This document shows, piece after piece, positions 48,105-56,508 of a DNA stretch of 64,000 bases. The stretch comes from an uncultured Lactobacillus sp. Its GTDB lineage: Bacteria; Bacillota; Bacilli; Lactobacillales; Lactobacillaceae. The stretch is taken from the NCBI GenBank assembly GCA_905204935.1, contig CAJLBJ010000003.1, forward strand, positions 1 to 64,000, given 5' to 3'. Within the stretch, counting starts at the first letter, position 1. Each line of letters opens with the position of its first letter. Position numbers and translations under genes: made by a program. Below the pieces are notes generated by a model. The model saw nothing but the letters and a program-made list of their open reading frames with translations. It had not been told where the DNA came from and ran no database searches.

Positions 48105-48132
48105 ATTATACTATTACAATTAACTAAAACAA
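48105..48132 (-). promoter_or_regulatory. MFS gene promoter
   Basis: TTGTTT (48127-48132), 16 bases and TATAAT (48105-48110) on the minus strand. Confidence 0.6.
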
Positions 48133-48153
48133 AGTATTCATTTTAATAAAAAT

Positions 48154-48188
48154 AAAAGACCGCTAACTGCTACCAGTTGCGGTCTTTT
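48154..48188. terminator. Cold-shock gene terminator
   Basis: AAAAGACCGC (48154-48163) pairs with GCGGTCTTTT (48179-48188), with AACTG/CAGTT inside. Its arms match those after pth and htpX. Confidence 0.88.
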
Positions 48189-48208
48189 ATTACTTAATTA
48201 ACAGACGC

Positions 48209-48409
48209 TTAAGCTTTGTTAACGTTAGATGCTTGAGGTCCACGATCTGTTTCTTCAATGTCAAACGTTACGCTTTGACCTTCTTCTAAAGTCTTGTAAC
48301 CTTCACCTTGAATAGCAGAGAAGTGCACGAATACATCACTACCGTCTTCACGTGTAATAAAGCCAAAACCTTTGTCTGCGTTAAACCATTTTACTGTTCC
48401 TTGTTCCAT
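48209..48409 (-). CDS. cspA: Cold-shock protein
   Basis: The protein (66 aa) is a five-strand OB-fold single-stranded RNA/DNA chaperone. The RNP1 motif KGFGFITRE is near residue 14 and RNP2 VFVHF near 27. The length is exact for CspA. AAGGAGG lies 8 bases before ATG; the longer frame upstream is the untranslated leader. A leader of about 117 bases follows an extended -10 promoter. Confidence 0.96.
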   Translation of the reverse strand: MEQGTVKWFNADKGFGFITREDGSDVFVHFSAIQGEGYKTLEEGQSVTFDIEETDRGPQASNVNKA

Positions 48410-48538
48410 AATTGGAATCCTCCTTGATACGCCTTTGTGGCAAATAAAAATTGTTGTAGTTCTGAATGGCGCATTCTGGGGAAAGTTAAGAAACGTTCTG
48501 TCCACAATAACCGAAACAAAAATACACTTATGATTATA
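48410..48538 (-). promoter_or_regulatory. cspA promoter and long 5' leader
   Basis: The extended -10 TGCTATAAT (48533-48541) starts a transcript with about 117 untranslated bases before AAGGAGG. Long thermosensitive leaders are known for csp genes. I see GC-rich blocks but do not claim a defined switch. Confidence 0.65.
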
Positions 48539-48580
48539 GCATAGCCTTATTTTGTTTAACAGTAATATGCCTTATCGTAA

Positions 48581-49240
48581 CTATTCCTTAACAAAAACAT
48601 AATGTGCAGCTTTATAACCAATGCTTGATCGACTACCATCTTTGTTTAATTTAAACGAAATTGGACCTTCAAATGGCGCATGTTTTAAAACCGTTAATTC
48701 GTCACCGATATTTAATTGAATATCATCTAAGTAGGTCAATAAATCATGATTGTCGATGAAACGATCAACAATTACAACGCTACCTTCTTTAGCATCCGCC
48801 AAGACTTGATAACTATCTTCTTGATAATTACCTGCCTTATCTGGGATTACTCCACCATGTGGGCAATGTGTTGGATGGCCTAAAAATTCTTCTAAATGAT
48901 CCATCAAAGTATCACTAGTCACATGTTCTAAGACTTCTGCGTCATCATGAACATCTTGTAATTTATAATCGAGCTTAGAAACAAGGAAGGTTTCCCACAA
49001 GCGATGGCGTCTAACTAATTCTTCAGCCACTTTGACCCCTTGTTTAGTCAATGAGATACCTGCATAAGGCGTATGCTCGACTAGCTTTTCTTTAACCAAC
49101 TTGCTAACCATTTCAGTTACCGAACCAGCCGCAACATTTAGACTCAAAGCTATTTGTTTATTTGAAACTTTCCGTTTTCTACCACCTAATTCAAAAATAA
49201 TCTTGAGATAATCTTCTTTTTTTGGTGTCACTTTTTTCAC
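48581..49240 (-). CDS. mntR: DtxR/MntR family metal-dependent regulator
   Basis: The protein (219 aa) has a winged helix at residues 1-70 (QIALSLNVAAGSVTEMVSKL). A dimerisation and metal domain (about 75-140) holds RRHRLWETFL, DVHDDAEVLEHVTSD and HPTHCPHGG, which carry the metal ligands. A C-terminal FeoA/SH3-like domain follows (about 150-219). The three-domain layout and the TTAGG-CCTAA operator at its promoter fit the manganese-type SloR/MntR branch, but iron cannot be ruled out. Confidence 0.88.
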   Translation of the reverse strand: MKKVTPKKEDYLKIIFELGGRKRKVSNKQIALSLNVAAGSVTEMVSKLVKEKLVEHTPYAGISLTKQGVKVAEELVRRHRLWETFLVSKLDYKLQDVHDDAEVLEHVTSDTLMDHLEEFLGHPTHCPHGGVIPDKAGNYQEDSYQVLADAKEGSVVIVDRFIDNHDLLTYLDDIQLNIGDELTVLKHAPFEGPISFKLNKDGSRSSIGYKAAHYVFVKE

Positions 49241-49284
49241 CTCGTTTGTCTCTTTGCTCTCTAAAAAAACAATTAATCTTTTTG

Positions 49285-49336
49285 TTAGGCATCCCTAAAA
49301 TAATTTAATTATAATTCCAAAATTTCAAAAATGCAA
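49285..49336 (-). promoter_or_regulatory. mntR promoter and MntR/DtxR-type operator
   Basis: TTGCAT (49331-49336), 17 bases and TATAAT (49308-49313) form the promoter. Just after the start site lies TTAGG-4 bases-CCTAA (49285-49298), a perfect inverted repeat of the SloR/MntR kind. This fits autorepression. Confidence 0.7.
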
Positions 49337-49366
49337 GCACAGTAAAATCGCTTACGTTCTAAAAAT

Positions 49367-50239
49367 TTATTGTAAAAATAATTGCATATCATCTGGCAAC
49401 GGACTTATAAAAACATGTTTTTGACCTGTTAATGGATCTTTAAAGGTCAATTGATAAGCATGCAAGGCCTGTCGCTTTAACATCAAAGACCCACCATAAA
49501 GCTCATCGCCTAATAGTGGATGACCTAAATGACTAAAATGTGCACGAATTTGATGGGTACGTCCGGTATGCAACTTAATTTCTAAAAGCGCACCATCTTT
49601 AAGATGCTGTTTGCACCAATACTCGGTTTTAGCATCTTGTCCAGCTCGCATGACTTGGCGCTTAATTTCGCCTTCTTTTTTTCCTAAAGGTAACTCAATT
49701 ATACCATGTGTTTGCTTGATTTGACCGCTAACCAAAGCTAAATACCGTTTATCTAGGCATTGCCATCCATCTTTTTGATTAATCAAACTTTGGGCAAAAG
49801 TATTTTTAGCAAATAACACCAATCCACTCGTATAACGATCTAGTCGAGTGATAATATGTGGATTAATATTTTCAGCTTTTTGTCTAAGTAAGTAGCCTTT
49901 GACGCGATTAACCAAGGTATCTGCTTGATTGCTTGGGCCAGGTACACTCGTCAATCCTGCTGGTTTATCAACTACTAACCAATTTTGATCTTCGTAAACA
50001 ATTTTGACTGGTTCGTGACTGACTAACACTTCTGGTTTATCAGGTTCTGCTGGTAATTGCAAAGTTACCTTTTGTCTGGCTAAAACTTTAGCATTTAAAG
50101 TTACCTTTTGGTCATCAAGCAAAAGCGCCCCCTGACCATTACGTAATTTGCTCAACAAGCGTCCACTGACCCCGTGTTGTTTTAAAAAACTTTTTAAATT
50201 TAGCGTTTGTTCGCTATCATTTTGCCACACAAATTTCAT
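49367..50239 (-). CDS. Pseudouridine synthase, RluA/RluD family
   Basis: The protein (290 aa) has an N-terminal S4-like region (LKSFLKQHGVSGRLLSKL) and a RluA catalytic domain. The catalytic Asp is in ITRLDRYTSGLVLFAKN near 130. LHTGRTHQIRAHFSHLGHPLLG near 225 is the second signature. The target uridine in rRNA or tRNA cannot be read from sequence. AAAGGATTAATGA precedes the ATG. Confidence 0.93.
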   Translation of the reverse strand: MKFVWQNDSEQTLNLKSFLKQHGVSGRLLSKLRNGQGALLLDDQKVTLNAKVLARQKVTLQLPAEPDKPEVLVSHEPVKIVYEDQNWLVVDKPAGLTSVPGPSNQADTLVNRVKGYLLRQKAENINPHIITRLDRYTSGLVLFAKNTFAQSLINQKDGWQCLDKRYLALVSGQIKQTHGIIELPLGKKEGEIKRQVMRAGQDAKTEYWCKQHLKDGALLEIKLHTGRTHQIRAHFSHLGHPLLGDELYGGSLMLKRQALHAYQLTFKDPLTGQKHVFISPLPDDMQLFLQ

Positions 50240-50267
50240 TCATTAATCCTTTCAAGTTTCCTTGCTA

Positions 50268-50299
50268 AAAAAGTCTTGCCTAAAAGCAAGACTTAAAAA
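50268..50299 (-). terminator. Terminator after the 64-aa membrane protein gene
   Basis: AAAAGTCTTGC (50269-50279) pairs with GCAAGACTTAAAA, with a T-run on the minus strand. Confidence 0.8.
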
Positions 50300-50321
50300 C
50301 TACTCTTTACAGTTATCTAAG

Positions 50322-50516
50322 TTATTTTTCACGCCAATAAATCATGGCCAAGATGTCCCCCAACATCACAAAGATCAATAAAAACAATAAGATCTTTAAA
50401 CCCACATAACCTTCCTTGACTAATTGTTCGATCACATCAGGACCAAAACAATACAAAATAATCCCTGCTAGCAAGGCAAGCATCTCGGCATAATTTCTTT
50501 TCGGTAACCTATCCAT
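50322..50516 (-). CDS. Small hypothetical membrane protein
   Basis: The protein (64 aa) has two hydrophobic stretches (about 12-26 and 40-58) with a short polar loop and charged ends. GTGAGGTGAAGAAG precedes the ATG and a terminator follows, so it is likely a real gene. It lies 32 bases after the ABC permease gene and may belong to that operon. No function is recognised. Confidence 0.65.
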   Translation of the reverse strand: MDRLPKRNYAEMLALLAGIILYCFGPDVIEQLVKEGYVGLKILLFLLIFVMLGDILAMIYWREK

Positions 50517-50548
50517 GCCTTCTTCACCTCACATACTCTTAAACTTAA

Positions 50549-51334
50549 TTATGTGTTGCGAATTTGCAAGCGCAAAAACGCAAAATAACTAAGTCCTATA
50601 CTAATTATACTTAAAAGAATTAAAATAATAAAGAGCATTGTTGGATTATAATGTCCCAAAGCAACATTTGGACTATAACCAAAGACAAAACTATAGGCAT
50701 TTTGTAAAACTCTTAGCGATGCTACTAAAGTCTCTTGTTTAATAGCGGACGTCATTAAATTAATGCCTAAGAGTCCCCAAGAAAAAGGTCCGCTGATCAC
50801 TAAAATGACTAATATAATCTTAACTGTGCGACTGCATAATGCAAAACAAACTGCTAACATCATCACTACCGCACCTAAACTAAGCAAATCCAAAAAATCA
50901 AGCCCTACGCTTAAAAGCTGATTTTGCCAAGCATAGGCAAATAAATGACCATAAAAATCGTCATAATTATCGACCATGATAATTCCTAAAGGTTTTTGAA
51001 TCAAATTGTAAATCAACGTATTAAAAACGGCTATCAAAAGGCTAACAAGAATTAAGGTTATACTTTTAGCTTGCCAAAAAGTCTTGCGCGAAATTGAATT
51101 TTGTATCAAATAAGTAAACTTTCGTTGATTACCTACACTAATAATAATGATAGTAAGAGTTCCGATAAACTTAAATGAAATATCAAATAAATGAAAAGCA
51201 AAATTGTGTAAATTAGTGAGATCGTTCAAATTCCAAACAATATTCATCACCATAGGTACCAAAGCCAATATACCATAAAGTAACATCCACACACTGAATA
51301 GATGTTTTATGACAACATTTCTTTTATTTTTCAT
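50549..51334 (-). CDS. ABC-2 type permease of the GntR-ABC operon
   Basis: The protein (261 aa) has six membrane segments (near 15, 45, 85, 130, 165 and 235). It is the permease partner of the ATPase 13 bases upstream. AGAGGTG lies 7 bases before ATG-AAA-AAT, so the longer frame is rejected. The YtrA-type regulator, ATPase, permease layout is common in Firmicutes and often responds to wall-active compounds. The substrate is unknown. Confidence 0.82.
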   Translation of the reverse strand: MKNKRNVVIKHLFSVWMLLYGILALVPMVMNIVWNLNDLTNLHNFAFHLFDISFKFIGTLTIIIISVGNQRKFTYLIQNSISRKTFWQAKSITLILVSLLIAVFNTLIYNLIQKPLGIIMVDNYDDFYGHLFAYAWQNQLLSVGLDFLDLLSLGAVVMMLAVCFALCSRTVKIILVILVISGPFSWGLLGINLMTSAIKQETLVASLRVLQNAYSFVFGYSPNVALGHYNPTMLFIILILLSIISIGLSYFAFLRLQIRNT

Positions 51335-51347
51335 TTGCTTGCACCTC

Positions 51348-52220
51348 TCATAAAACATTTGGATTACTTGGACTAGTTAAATATATAAATAGTTTTTGCA
51401 AATCAACGTGCTCAATATTGACTAAATCAGGTAAGATGCGTTGCTCATCTAAGGCACCATAAACATAGCTTCCTTGTAAATTACCTAAATTCTCTTTTCC
51501 AATTACATTTAAACCTTGCGTATAGGCATCTACTTCGTCTTTAGGTCCAGTAATCAGATAAGCTTGTTTTAAAACATCTTCAACATCTTCATCAAGTAAA
51601 AGTTTTGAATTAGCTAAAATAAAGACATGCTCTAAGCTAGCAGCAATTTCTTCAATTAAGTGCGTTGAAATCACAAATGTCCGTGGCTTGTTTATATAGC
51701 TTTCCAACAATTCTTTATAAAACAGTTCACGATGACTCGCATCTAAGCCTAAGACTGGCTCGTCTAAAAAGATAAATTTGGCCGGTACACACAATGCAAT
51801 GATTAGCTTAAAAATCGAACGATAACCGGTTGATAGCTTACCATACATTTGTTTTAAATCGACTTTAAAAGCTCGGGCTAATTTAGCTGCATATTCAAAA
51901 TCAAAATCACCATAAAATAAGGCAGTATCCCGCAAAATTTTGCTTAATTTTTGGCTTTTTGCATAAAAATCTCGTTCACTCATCAAATAAATCTGCCCTA
52001 ATAGTTCATCATTATTCATGATGGGTTGTCCATCTAATAAAATTTCTCCTTCTTTAAGCAATAAACGCGTGCTAAGCAAATTTAATAATGTGCTTTTTCC
52101 TGCGCCATTGTTTCCTAACAATCCATAGATTTTTCCTTCGGTTATTGTTAAATTAATTTGATTTAACACTGTTTTCTTTCCAAAATTTTGACTAAGATTT
52201 TTTACTACTATTTCACTCAT
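51348..52220 (-). CDS. ABC transporter ATP-binding protein
   Basis: The protein (290 aa) has Walker A GNNGAGKST (near 35), a degenerate signature KLSTGYRSIFK (near 134) and Walker B FIFLDEPVLGLDA (near 155). The H-loop is ISTHL. The variant signature is usual in YtrB-like ATPases. Its start overlaps the GntR stop by 8 bases. It is the energy subunit for the downstream permease. Confidence 0.9.
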   Translation of the reverse strand: MSEIVVKNLSQNFGKKTVLNQINLTITEGKIYGLLGNNGAGKSTLLNLLSTRLLLKEGEILLDGQPIMNNDELLGQIYLMSERDFYAKSQKLSKILRDTALFYGDFDFEYAAKLARAFKVDLKQMYGKLSTGYRSIFKLIIALCVPAKFIFLDEPVLGLDASHRELFYKELLESYINKPRTFVISTHLIEEIAASLEHVFILANSKLLLDEDVEDVLKQAYLITGPKDEVDAYTQGLNVIGKENLGNLQGSYVYGALDEQRILPDLVNIEHVDLQKLFIYLTSPSNPNVL

Positions 52221-52587
52221 CTTCTTTTATCCCCCTAACAATCAAAGCACTAATCTCTTCTGGTTTCATATTTAATTTCTTAGCTTCTTTAATAAGTTTG
52301 ACAACATATTCTTGATAAAAGGCTTCTTGTCTTTTGTGCAACAAAAGTTCATATGCGCCGGGTTTAACAAACATCCCTAAGCCACGCCGTTTTTCAAGTA
52401 GATTGGCATCTACCAATATATTCATTCCCTTTAAAATGGTTGCTGGATTGATATGAAAGTTTTGTGAAATTTCTGTTGTCGAAGGAATTTGCTCATTTTC
52501 ACGAAACACTTGCGTAAAGATCGCCTCTTCTATTTGATTTGCCACTTGTAAATATAATGGCTCTGTGCTATTAAAATTAAAGCGCAT
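52213..52587 (-). CDS. GntR family regulator (YtrA subfamily)
   Basis: The protein (124 aa) has a winged helix (YLQVANQIEEAIFTQVFREN, then STTEISQNFHINPATILKGM) and a short C-terminal tail. This is the YtrA type that lacks a large effector domain. GAGGGAGGAAAAAG precedes the ATG. It is the first gene of the operon with an ATPase and permease, which it most likely controls. Confidence 0.92.
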   Translation of the reverse strand: MRFNFNSTEPLYLQVANQIEEAIFTQVFRENEQIPSTTEISQNFHINPATILKGMNILVDANLLEKRRGLGMFVKPGAYELLLHKRQEAFYQEYVVKLIKEAKKLNMKPEEISALIVRGIKEDE

Positions 52588-52640
52588 CTCTTTTTCCTCC
52601 CTCAGTTAGCTATCTGGTACAATAATCTTGAGGTGATTTA

Positions 52641-53267
52641 ATGTCTAAATACATTCGTAATGCATTACTATTTTTAATTTTCTTTTTAATATTACTTTAT
52701 CTAGTTAAAAGCGCCAATCCTTGGCTATTAGTTTGTGATCAGTTAGCACAAAAACTAACTGGTTTACTCTTAAATCCGACTAGTTTTGCGCTTATTAAGG
52801 TCTTAACTAACCTAGCTAGTTATCAAGCCACCAGTGTTTTAGGTTTTGTTTTAGCAGGCGTCATCTGGTTTAAAACGGGCTTTGTTAACGCTAGCACTTG
52901 TATAGTGTTACTAGGCACCTTAAACTTTATCTGTGGCCAAAGTAAGCCTTTAATTCAGCGTGCGCGTCCGGCTAATAAACTTGTAGAAATCGGCGGTTTT
53001 AGTTTTCCTAGTGGACACACCTTTGCAGCTGTTAGCTTAGCGGTTTTGGCCTGTTATTTCTTGTTTAGCCATTTCAAACATCGTTACTTAAAACAAATCT
53101 GCTATCTCTTAGCAGGCGGCTTTGTCTTGTTTATTGCTTTTAGCCGTGTCTTTTTACGTGTTCATTATTTTAGCGACACCTTAGCAAGTGTCTTATTGTT
53201 TGGTTTTTTATGGAATCTCTTTTTGGCTATTCGCTTATTCATAGCGCAAAGCTGCAATCGGGTTTAA
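52641..53267 (+). CDS. PAP2 family membrane phosphatase
   Basis: The protein (208 aa) has about six membrane segments and the three phosphatase motifs: KPLIQRARP (near 108), FPSGH (near 125) and SRVFLRVHYFSD (near 173). Such enzymes recycle undecaprenyl pyrophosphate or act on phosphatidylglycerophosphate. GAGGTGATTT precedes the ATG. Its last 33 bases overlap the end of the convergent permease gene. Confidence 0.92.
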   Translation: MSKYIRNALLFLIFFLILLYLVKSANPWLLVCDQLAQKLTGLLLNPTSFALIKVLTNLASYQATSVLGFVLAGVIWFKTGFVNASTCIVLLGTLNFICGQSKPLIQRARPANKLVEIGGFSFPSGHTFAAVSLAVLACYFLFSHFKHRYLKQICYLLAGGFVLFIAFSRVFLRVHYFSDTLASVLLFGFLWNLFLAIRLFIAQSCNRV

Positions 53268-54503
53268 TTTAGCTGCGCGCAAAGCTGGCAACGTTCCTGC
53301 TAAAAAGGCTATCATCATGATAATCAAAATGATAAGCAAACTATCCTTTAACGTAATTTGTATTAAAGTAAAACCATCTAACCCAGTTAGAAAAGATTTA
53401 ACCGCTACATTATTAATTACAAAACTGCTTATAAATGCTCCCATAACGCCCAAAAATGAGCCCCAAAAGCCTAATAGCAATGCTTCTGTACTAAAACTTA
53501 AGAATAATTTAGAACTACTCATCCCCATGGCTTTCATCAAACCAATTTCTCGGGTGCGTTCCTTAACTGCCATGTAAAGCGTATTGATAATTCCAAAGCT
53601 TGCTGCTAGTAAAGCAATCGCTCCAAACAACGTTAAAACTCCAGTAGTTGCACTGACAAGCTCTTTGACAGAATTAATCTGATCTTCAATTGTCGTTAAA
53701 TCATATCCCTTAGCACTTAATTTTTGCTTTAAGTCTGTAACATCAACATGTTTATTTCGCAAGCGTGCAGTTACAATATAGTAATTTGCTTTAAGATTAT
53801 CCGGTAAATTAGTTTCATTAATCGCTTTAATAGCTTTAACCGTTCCAACACTAACAATAGCTACGTTTGATTGAATCAAACTCTTATTACGAATACCGAC
53901 AATTTTAACTGGTATCGTTTGAATTTCACCACTAACTTGTTGTTTAGCAGCTAAATCAACTTGCTTATTTAAAGCAGCTTGCGCATTTTTAAATCCTAAA
54001 GCTTTAACATAATCTTTAGGCAACACGATTTCTAAGGCATCCGTCGTTTTCTTAGGTTGTCGCCCTAACATTAAATCCACTTGCGAACTACTCAACACAT
54101 TTTGCGCGTCAAGGGTAAATCTTTTAGCGCCTTTCGTTGTGATATATTCGATACTAAAACTTTCTAGCGGTTGGACATCCTTTAAAGCAGATATCTTTTT
54201 TAATTGCTCAACATCTTTAGCCGTTATTTTACCGAGTGTTGCACTACTTTGATTTTCATCATATTCAGGAACTCCTGCAACCTTTTTTGTATTAGCTTGT
54301 AGCATCTTACTAATCGTTACCGTATCTTTTCCGCCTGCATTAGTCAATTGTTTTTCTACATAATCATTGACACCTGCTTTAACTCCTAATGTTAATGAAA
54401 TTGTCACAGAGCCAACGAAAATCGCAATAATCGTCAAAATGCTTCGGCCTTTATTACGCCATAAATTGGCACTAGCTGTTGCTAAAATATCCGTAATTTT
54501 CAT
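53235..54503 (-). CDS. FtsX-like ABC permease
   Basis: The protein (422 aa) has an N-terminal segment (about 20-40), an external MacB domain (to about 285) and three segments. KERTREIGLMKAMGMS near 310 is the permease core, and the end is LRAAKLNPIAALRYE. It partners the ATPase directly upstream (adjacent stop and start). The MacB-type pair fits peptide or antimicrobial efflux. It overlaps the PAP2 gene tail to tail. Confidence 0.92.
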   Translation of the reverse strand: MKITDILATASANLWRNKGRSILTIIAIFVGSVTISLTLGVKAGVNDYVEKQLTNAGGKDTVTISKMLQANTKKVAGVPEYDENQSSATLGKITAKDVEQLKKISALKDVQPLESFSIEYITTKGAKRFTLDAQNVLSSSQVDLMLGRQPKKTTDALEIVLPKDYVKALGFKNAQAALNKQVDLAAKQQVSGEIQTIPVKIVGIRNKSLIQSNVAIVSVGTVKAIKAINETNLPDNLKANYYIVTARLRNKHVDVTDLKQKLSAKGYDLTTIEDQINSVKELVSATTGVLTLFGAIALLAASFGIINTLYMAVKERTREIGLMKAMGMSSSKLFLSFSTEALLLGFWGSFLGVMGAFISSFVINNVAVKSFLTGLDGFTLIQITLKDSLLIILIIMMIAFLAGTLPALRAAKLNPIAALRYE

Positions 54504-55184
54504 CTAGTTTTCCTCCTCAACTACCAAGCCATCTTTAATTTGAATTTGGCGTTGACATTTCTGTGCCAGCTCAGAATCATGTGTCACAATTATTAAAGTG
54601 ATATTTTTTTGGCGATTAAGTTTAAACAATAGTTCTTCTACTTTTTGGCCCGTTTTAGAATCAAGATTTCCTGTGGGCTCATCGGCAAAAATAATTTCTG
54701 GTTGGTTAACTAGCGCACGCGCGATGCAAACTCTTTGCTTTTGTCCCCCCGATAAATCGCTGGCTTTATTTTTAGCCTTATCCTCCATTTCAACAGCTCT
54801 TAATGCTTCTAGTGCCATTTGCTTTCGTTTTTTACCTGTAATTTTAGCTATTTTCAACGGTAACATCACGTTTTCTAAAACCGTTTCTTTTGGATTTAAG
54901 AAAAATTGTTGAAAAACAAAGCCAAAGGTTTTATTACGCAATGAATTTAATTCCTTATTGGTTAACTTAGCAGTATCTTGTTGTGCTAATAAAACTTGTC
55001 CGCTTGTTGGTCGATCAAGTAACGCTAAAATATGCATCAAAGTTGATTTACCTGAACCACTCTTACCTATGATTGCTACACTTTGGCCCTTATCAATGGT
55101 TAAATCAATTCCTTTTAAAGCGGTAAACAATGTATTTCCTGCACCATATGTGCGTGTTACTTGCTTGGCTTTTAAAACTTCCAT
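54504..55184 (-). CDS. ABC transporter ATP-binding protein, MacB/LolD type
   Basis: The protein (226 aa) has Walker A GKSGSGKST (near 40), signature DLSGGQKQR (near 145), Walker B IFADEPTGNLD (near 165) and H-loop VTHD. It pairs with the FtsX-like permease whose gene follows without a gap. GGGGGATGGAGA precedes the ATG. A palindromic operator-like site lies over its -10. Confidence 0.93.
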   Translation of the reverse strand: MEVLKAKQVTRTYGAGNTLFTALKGIDLTIDKGQSVAIIGKSGSGKSTLMHILALLDRPTSGQVLLAQQDTAKLTNKELNSLRNKTFGFVFQQFFLNPKETVLENVMLPLKIAKITGKKRKQMALEALRAVEMEDKAKNKASDLSGGQKQRVCIARALVNQPEIIFADEPTGNLDSKTGQKVEELLFKLNRQKNITLIIVTHDSELAQKCQRQIQIKDGLVVEEEN

Positions 55185-55205
55185 TCTCCATCCCCCTTAA
55201 TTGGT

Positions 55206-55252
55206 TAGTTACTTATGTAATTAACTATATCACCAACGCATTTTTCGTGCAA
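55206..55252 (-). promoter_or_regulatory. ABC pair promoter with 22-bp palindrome
   Basis: TTGCAC (55247-55252), 17 bases and TATAGT (55224-55229) form the promoter. TAGTTACTTA-TG-TAATTAACTA (55206-55227) overlaps the -10 and start (9 of 10 arm bases match). This suggests a repressor site, but no regulator gene is next to it. Confidence 0.62.
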
Positions 55253-55262
55253 CCTTTAAGCA

Positions 55263-55287
55263 TAAAAAAAGCCTTCACTTGGAAGAC
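55263..55287 (-). terminator. Terminator overlapping the end of the tethered helical protein gene
   Basis: On the minus strand, AGTCTTC-5 bases-GAAGGCT followed by T7. The stop codon lies in the loop. Confidence 0.75.
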
Positions 55288-56045
55288 TCTTCTTTATCGT
55301 GATAACTTTCATAGGCTTCTTTTAACGACAATTTCTTTTGTTTGGCTAATTTTAATACCGCTTGCCAATCTTTAGTCGTCAACTTCGTTACATCTACACC
55401 TTGTTTGGTTAATTGTTGTTTAGCCGCTTTTATTTCATCATCTGTCGGTTTATTTTCTTCATCGACAGTATAACCTAAACTCTTTAAAATCTTATTATTT
55501 TTAGCTTGAAGCTTTTTAGCCTTAATACGAATTTCATCATAATAAGACTTATTGATGCTTCCATAATCCAAAATAACTGCAAGTTTGGTATTAGAAGCAG
55601 TATATTGCGAAGATTTAGTTAACTGCTTAGCTTTAGTATAGGCCTTATTAAAAATTGCAAGTTCCTTGATAACTTCTTTTAATTCGGCTTGTTGCTGTGA
55701 AGCACGTCGGATCAAAACCAAGAAGCCTTCATCAAATTGTGCCACTTGACTCATCTGTTCTTTAGCTTGCTGGTAGTTTTTTTGCGTAATATTATCTAAG
55801 GCACTACGATAAAGCTGAACTTGTTGTAGATATTCATTTCCTTGTGGATTGTTTTGGTTTCTACGCAAAGCATCTTCTAAAATTGCCTGAGCCTGTGCGT
55901 ACTTTTCTTTTTTAACTTCTTTTTTAGTTTGTTGTAGCGCACTGTTAAATTCTCGTTTAGTTTCAATTGACTTAGTCACACCAAAACCAACAAAAACTAT
56001 CGCAATCACACAAGTTATTATGACCCATCCTAGCCAACGTTTCAT
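55275..56045 (-). CDS. Membrane-anchored helical protein of unknown function
   Basis: The protein (256 aa) has one N-terminal membrane segment (about 5-23). It then has a long, Lys/Gln-rich, probably external helical region with TPR-like periodicity (YAQAQAILEDALRRNQNNPQ, then NYQQAKEQMSQVAQFDEGF). The C-terminus is charged. No lipobox is present. It lies upstream of the ABC/FtsX pair on the same strand but ends with its own terminator. I do not recognise the family. TGAGTGGTGAGAAG precedes the ATG. Confidence 0.65.
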   Translation of the reverse strand: MKRWLGWVIITCVIAIVFVGFGVTKSIETKREFNSALQQTKKEVKKEKYAQAQAILEDALRRNQNNPQGNEYLQQVQLYRSALDNITQKNYQQAKEQMSQVAQFDEGFLVLIRRASQQQAELKEVIKELAIFNKAYTKAKQLTKSSQYTASNTKLAVILDYGSINKSYYDEIRIKAKKLQAKNNKILKSLGYTVDEENKPTDDEIKAAKQQLTKQGVDVTKLTTKDWQAVLKLAKQKKLSLKEAYESYHDKEESSK

Positions 56046-56133
56046 CTTCTCACCACTCAGTTTTTCTTACTTTCTTGTAATTATAACATTAATCTATAAA
56101 AGATTGTTTATTTTCAAAAAAATTTTACATACT

Positions 56134-56160
56134 AAAAAAGATGGCATACACCATCTTTTA
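56134..56160 (-). terminator. azlCD terminator
   Basis: AAAAGATGG (56135-56143) pairs with CCATCTTTT (56151-56159), just after the azlD stop. Confidence 0.82.
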
Positions 56161-56161
56161 C

Positions 56162-56503
56162 TTATAAAATTACAAACATTGATAAAATCGCTACAGCCAC
56201 TAAACCAATCACAACTGACAAGCCCATCGAACGTGAACGATAAGCTACCACAATTACGATTAACGAAGCTAAAATCTTAGCTATATGATCTAGTCCTACA
56301 AAAGTATAGTTTGTTGTATCCATAAAAACATCTTTAACAACTAGGGCTGTAAAAAGCGAAACTGGCACATATTTCATCCATTCATTGAACCATTCAGGAA
56401 TCTTACGTGTCGAAAAAATCCGTAACGGGATGAAACGTGGAATATAGGCCACGCACATCGATAAAATAATTAAAATGAAGTGATTAAAAGAAGTCATCTG
56501 CAT
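56162..56503 (-). CDS. azlD: AzlD family branched-chain amino acid transport protein
   Basis: The protein (113 aa) has four membrane segments and the family stretch MCVAYIPRFIPLRIF near residue 16. It is the small subunit of the AzlCD exporter. GAGGAATAAAGACG spans the azlC stop and precedes this ATG, so translation is coupled. Known substrates of the family are branched-chain amino acids or azaleucine. Confidence 0.92.
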   Translation of the reverse strand: MQMTSFNHFILIILSMCVAYIPRFIPLRIFSTRKIPEWFNEWMKYVPVSLFTALVVKDVFMDTTNYTFVGLDHIAKILASLIVIVVAYRSRSMGLSVVIGLVAVAILSMFVIL

Positions 56504-56508
56504 CGTCT

